Source: Pseudoscleropodium purum
Lineage: Eukaryota; Streptophyta; Bryopsida; Hypnales; Brachytheciaceae
Length of the DNA stretch: 64,000 bases
Assembly: GCA_963969395.1 (NCBI GenBank)
Contig: OZ017797.1
Location: 4,526,001-4,590,000, forward strand
Direction of reading: 5' to 3'
Within the stretch, counting starts at the first letter, position 1; each line of letters opens with the position of its first letter. Shown piece by piece: positions 61,341 through 64,000 of the stretch. The translations under genes and the position numbers were made by a program. Under the pieces are notes generated by a model. That model saw only the letters and a program-made list of their open reading frames with translations, did not search any database and was not told where the DNA came from.

Positions 61341-61346
61341 AATAAA
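61341..61346 (+). terminator. polyadenylation signal of the AAA ATPase gene
   Basis: AATAAA sits 69 nt after the stop codon, a normal distance for a plant 3' untranslated region. Confidence 0.45.
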
Positions 61347-61864
61347 AAAGTAGGGCTTGCAATCTTTGAACCTCCACTTGCTTCACTAAATTCAATTGTC
61401 ATAGAGGGTTGCTTGTCAACAAATATTGTTGTTTATATGTGCTCATAGAGTAGTTTTGAATGATAAGAACTCCTACAAGATTGAGCTTCAATTTCCATTT
61501 GAATACATTAAATGTAATGCATAATTATTTGCATAATTAGTAGGATGCATCATGCAACATCCATAAACAGTTTTTAGATATGAAGTCCCGTCTTGTTCCA
61601 TCCCATTGTTATTCATTTGCACAAGTTGAACTTTTGCATGTTCAAATCATCAAGACTTGTGTTAAAGACATCTCGTACTTGTTTTACATTAAGTTCTATG
61701 ATATTGAAAAGGTTGCCTAGGTAGATTTTCAAACTTCTAGTGATTTGAAGGTTCCAATACTCTTTCTCTCTAAGTGATTACCAATCACAAATTATAGAAG
61801 ATGAATAGTTGGATCTTCAATTTCTTTAAAGCCATTCATTGGTCATTTTGTATTATGTGTGGCC

Positions 61865-62046
61865 TTAACCCTTGAGCGCCTAAGTGTTCCAAATATGGCC
61901 TCTCAAAATTGAAAGATTTTTTTGTTCGACTATTATAATCTTTTCAATGGTATGGTCAAAAGACATTTTTTAGGTGCTAGTTTGATTGGAATGAATTGAG
62001 AAGGGTCTGGATTTTAGTAAACATGCTCTAGGCACTCAAGGGTTAA
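61865..62046. mobile_element. TTAA-bounded miniature element (182 bp)
   Basis: Left terminus TTAACCCTTGAGCGCCTA; the right terminus TAGGCACTCAAGGGTTAA is its inverted partner (17 of 18 positions). It is the shortest and one of the cleanest members of the TTAA family. Confidence 0.8.
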
Positions 62047-62166
62047 AAGATTAAACTTGAGTTACATAGACCCATATTAAGGTAGTTGCAAGAATGAACT
62101 CCCATTTTTGTAGCATTTGGCATTGTAGTGTCAATTTTTTGGGTATTTTATAATTAGAAAAATAAT

Positions 62167-62170
<4 letters not shown>

Positions 62171-62238
<68 letters not shown>
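62171..62238. repeat. (TA)15(GA)19 compound microsatellite
   Basis: Perfect TA then GA dinucleotide runs, 125 bp beyond the small TTAA element. Confidence 0.95.
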
Positions 62239-62243
<5 letters not shown>

Positions 62244-64000
62244 TTTAATGTACATACCTTTAAGAAGAATGTACCCTAAGAAGGAGAAGTGTAGAAAAAT
62301 TCTCTAAATAGGAGAACTAAAAAAGTGCAAAATATCATGAAAATAGGTGTTTGAATATTTTAATTTAAAAAAATAGGAAAAACATTCTTTTTAAAGCTAA
62401 ATATTTTCAATTTGGGAGAACTATATGATAAAGGCATTTCACTAAAAGAATGATCTTATAACTATTTTCATTGTTCAAGAAGGCGCACACAAAGGGCCCC
62501 TATTTGTAGGCATGTGAACAATAAAAAATAGTGTTTTTTTAAATGCCCCTTGGTGGTCACATGCTTGCCTAGTGTGGAAATAGATTACAACAATCTCAGC
62601 TCTAAATCATTAATTTTAAATACTCCACAATACTAAAAACTCCTAAACTGCAAAGTGTGACAAATTAGCTAAATTGAAATTTAATTGAAAAAAGTTTGAA
62701 AAAAATTTTGAAAAATAATTTTTGTCTTTGTGACCAAGTAAGTCATCTTCAATAAAAATTTCAAGTATATTGGCTTCATTCTTCAAAAGTTATGGTTGAT
62801 TTAAACTCTGTAACTCTACTTGTAATGCAAAATAGTACAGGTCTCTCTTGCAACAACCCATTTGTTCCAAGAGATTCATTGATGAGCTTGGAGTCTATGA
62901 TCACCTAGTTAAAAGTCAAATTCTTTCACATTATATAATCCATTTTATTTTTATTATGACAATTTTTTCAGATGAAGTCATGTGTATTCTACATGTTATA
63001 AAAATCTCAAATTATTATGTGATGGTTTGAATTTTGGGAGAAAGGAGAAGAAGATTCATATTAAATATACTAAAAACATCGAGAACTATCAATATAAGCA
63101 ATTCAACATAGTTGAAGGTGACTTTTTGTAAAAGAATAATATTGGTGTAATATTAGCAATTGAAAATCATGAATTAAAAAAACAGATTTTTTAGACATGG
63201 CATCTATTTTCTATGAATTTTCAAAGTGACAACTCACTAGACCATTGAAATTGTTACATAGGTGGAGTTGAAATTGAAATCTAACAAAATTAGTGCTAAA
63301 CAAATTATCATTAAATAAAAGGACAATTTAATGACACTTTTGAAGGAGGCTTTAATGGAAGTCTAGGGGCATATTTAGTGGAAGTCTAGGATTTATCAAT
63401 GGATACAAGGACAGTTATGGGTGTTTTCACATTACAACAAATGCTCAAAATAATTGAAAATTTCACCATATATGTATATTGTAGTGCAAAATGTTATGAT
63501 GTAATAAAAATTCCACATCATTCTACTATTTCATATATAATTTTAGGTGTTTTTTAAAGATTTCAAATTAAAAAAAAATTTAGACTAATAAACTTTGTTT
63601 CATTAGCTCAATTTCAAAGAATGACATTTTTAGGGTCTAAAATTAAGCTTCAAAGCAAGGAAGAACCAATTGCCAAAAAACATTGTAAAAATATCTATCA
63701 TATTGTAATCCATTTTCAATTAGCTAATCTTCTTCTATAGAGACCAATAATACCTCAATGATAGGAAATTTCCACTAAATTCAATACAAATACACTCAAA
63801 AAGAATTATAACAAGAATTGAATGAAAAGTCATATTTTTTCTTCCTTTTATAATATATTGGTTTAAAATCATTTGAGAGCCACTCATTTTTGGCATACAA
63901 TTAGCAACCTTGAAAAGGTTGTTAATTTTAGTACTTCAAAGCCTACAAACAATCATCATACATTTCTATGAGCTTCATTTTTCTACTATCTTTATTTTAA
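62239..64000. other. AT-rich non-coding region
   Basis: No gene is supported; frames stay at or below 60 codons. No further repeats stand out. Confidence 0.55.

Overview
The window is plant nuclear DNA. It has spliced genes with GT-AG introns, a chloroplast-targeted transporter, a BAHD acyltransferase and a TIR-NB-ARC-LRR immune receptor, set as GC-richer islands in very AT-rich, repeat-filled DNA. Few introns per gene, an AAA ATPase of a type best known from fungi, and the retroelement type suggest a bryophyte (perhaps a moss) rather than a flowering plant. This is inference; no single marker settles it.

Layout. 1-2575: flank, then a 1.7 kb foldback DNA transposon with TA-flanked termini and a piece of Tc1/mariner-like transposase at its centre. 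2576-8340: a decayed Ty3/gypsy-type retrotransposon on the minus strand. Its order is unusual: cytosine-5 DNA methyltransferase, reverse transcriptase, RNase H, integrase, then a PHD finger. 8355-20750: AT-rich DNA with TTAA-bounded inverted-repeat elements, satellite-like arrays and a C22 tract. 22351-23990: a CRT-like plastid (thiol) transporter gene with one intron. 25094-38579: more TTAA-bounded elements flanking a two-exon BAHD acyltransferase gene (33121-34769, minus). 38700-42700: a TATA/telo-box promoter, a C/D-box snoRNA candidate, a diverged tandem duplication and a BAHD pseudogene fragment. 43751-47830: a TIR-NB-ARC-LRR gene (minus) with a C-terminal Cys-rich ZZ-like region; its last codons and stop lie inside a small transposon. 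48495-53900: a 5.4 kb segment between 38-bp inverted termini. 54713-55411: an orphan GC-rich ORF. 57007-57594: two exon-like blocks of an unrecognised gene. 59149-61272: an intronless DUF7025-type AAA ATPase gene. The rest is AT-rich DNA with one small TTAA element and a TA/GA microsatellite.

The genes do not form an operon or an evident pathway. The main theme is mobile DNA: at least five structural classes of elements, some of them nested or abutting genes. The most unusual item is the methyltransferase-plus-PHD retroelement, whose relic keeps the signature motifs of a DNA-methylating enzyme and of a histone-tail reader.
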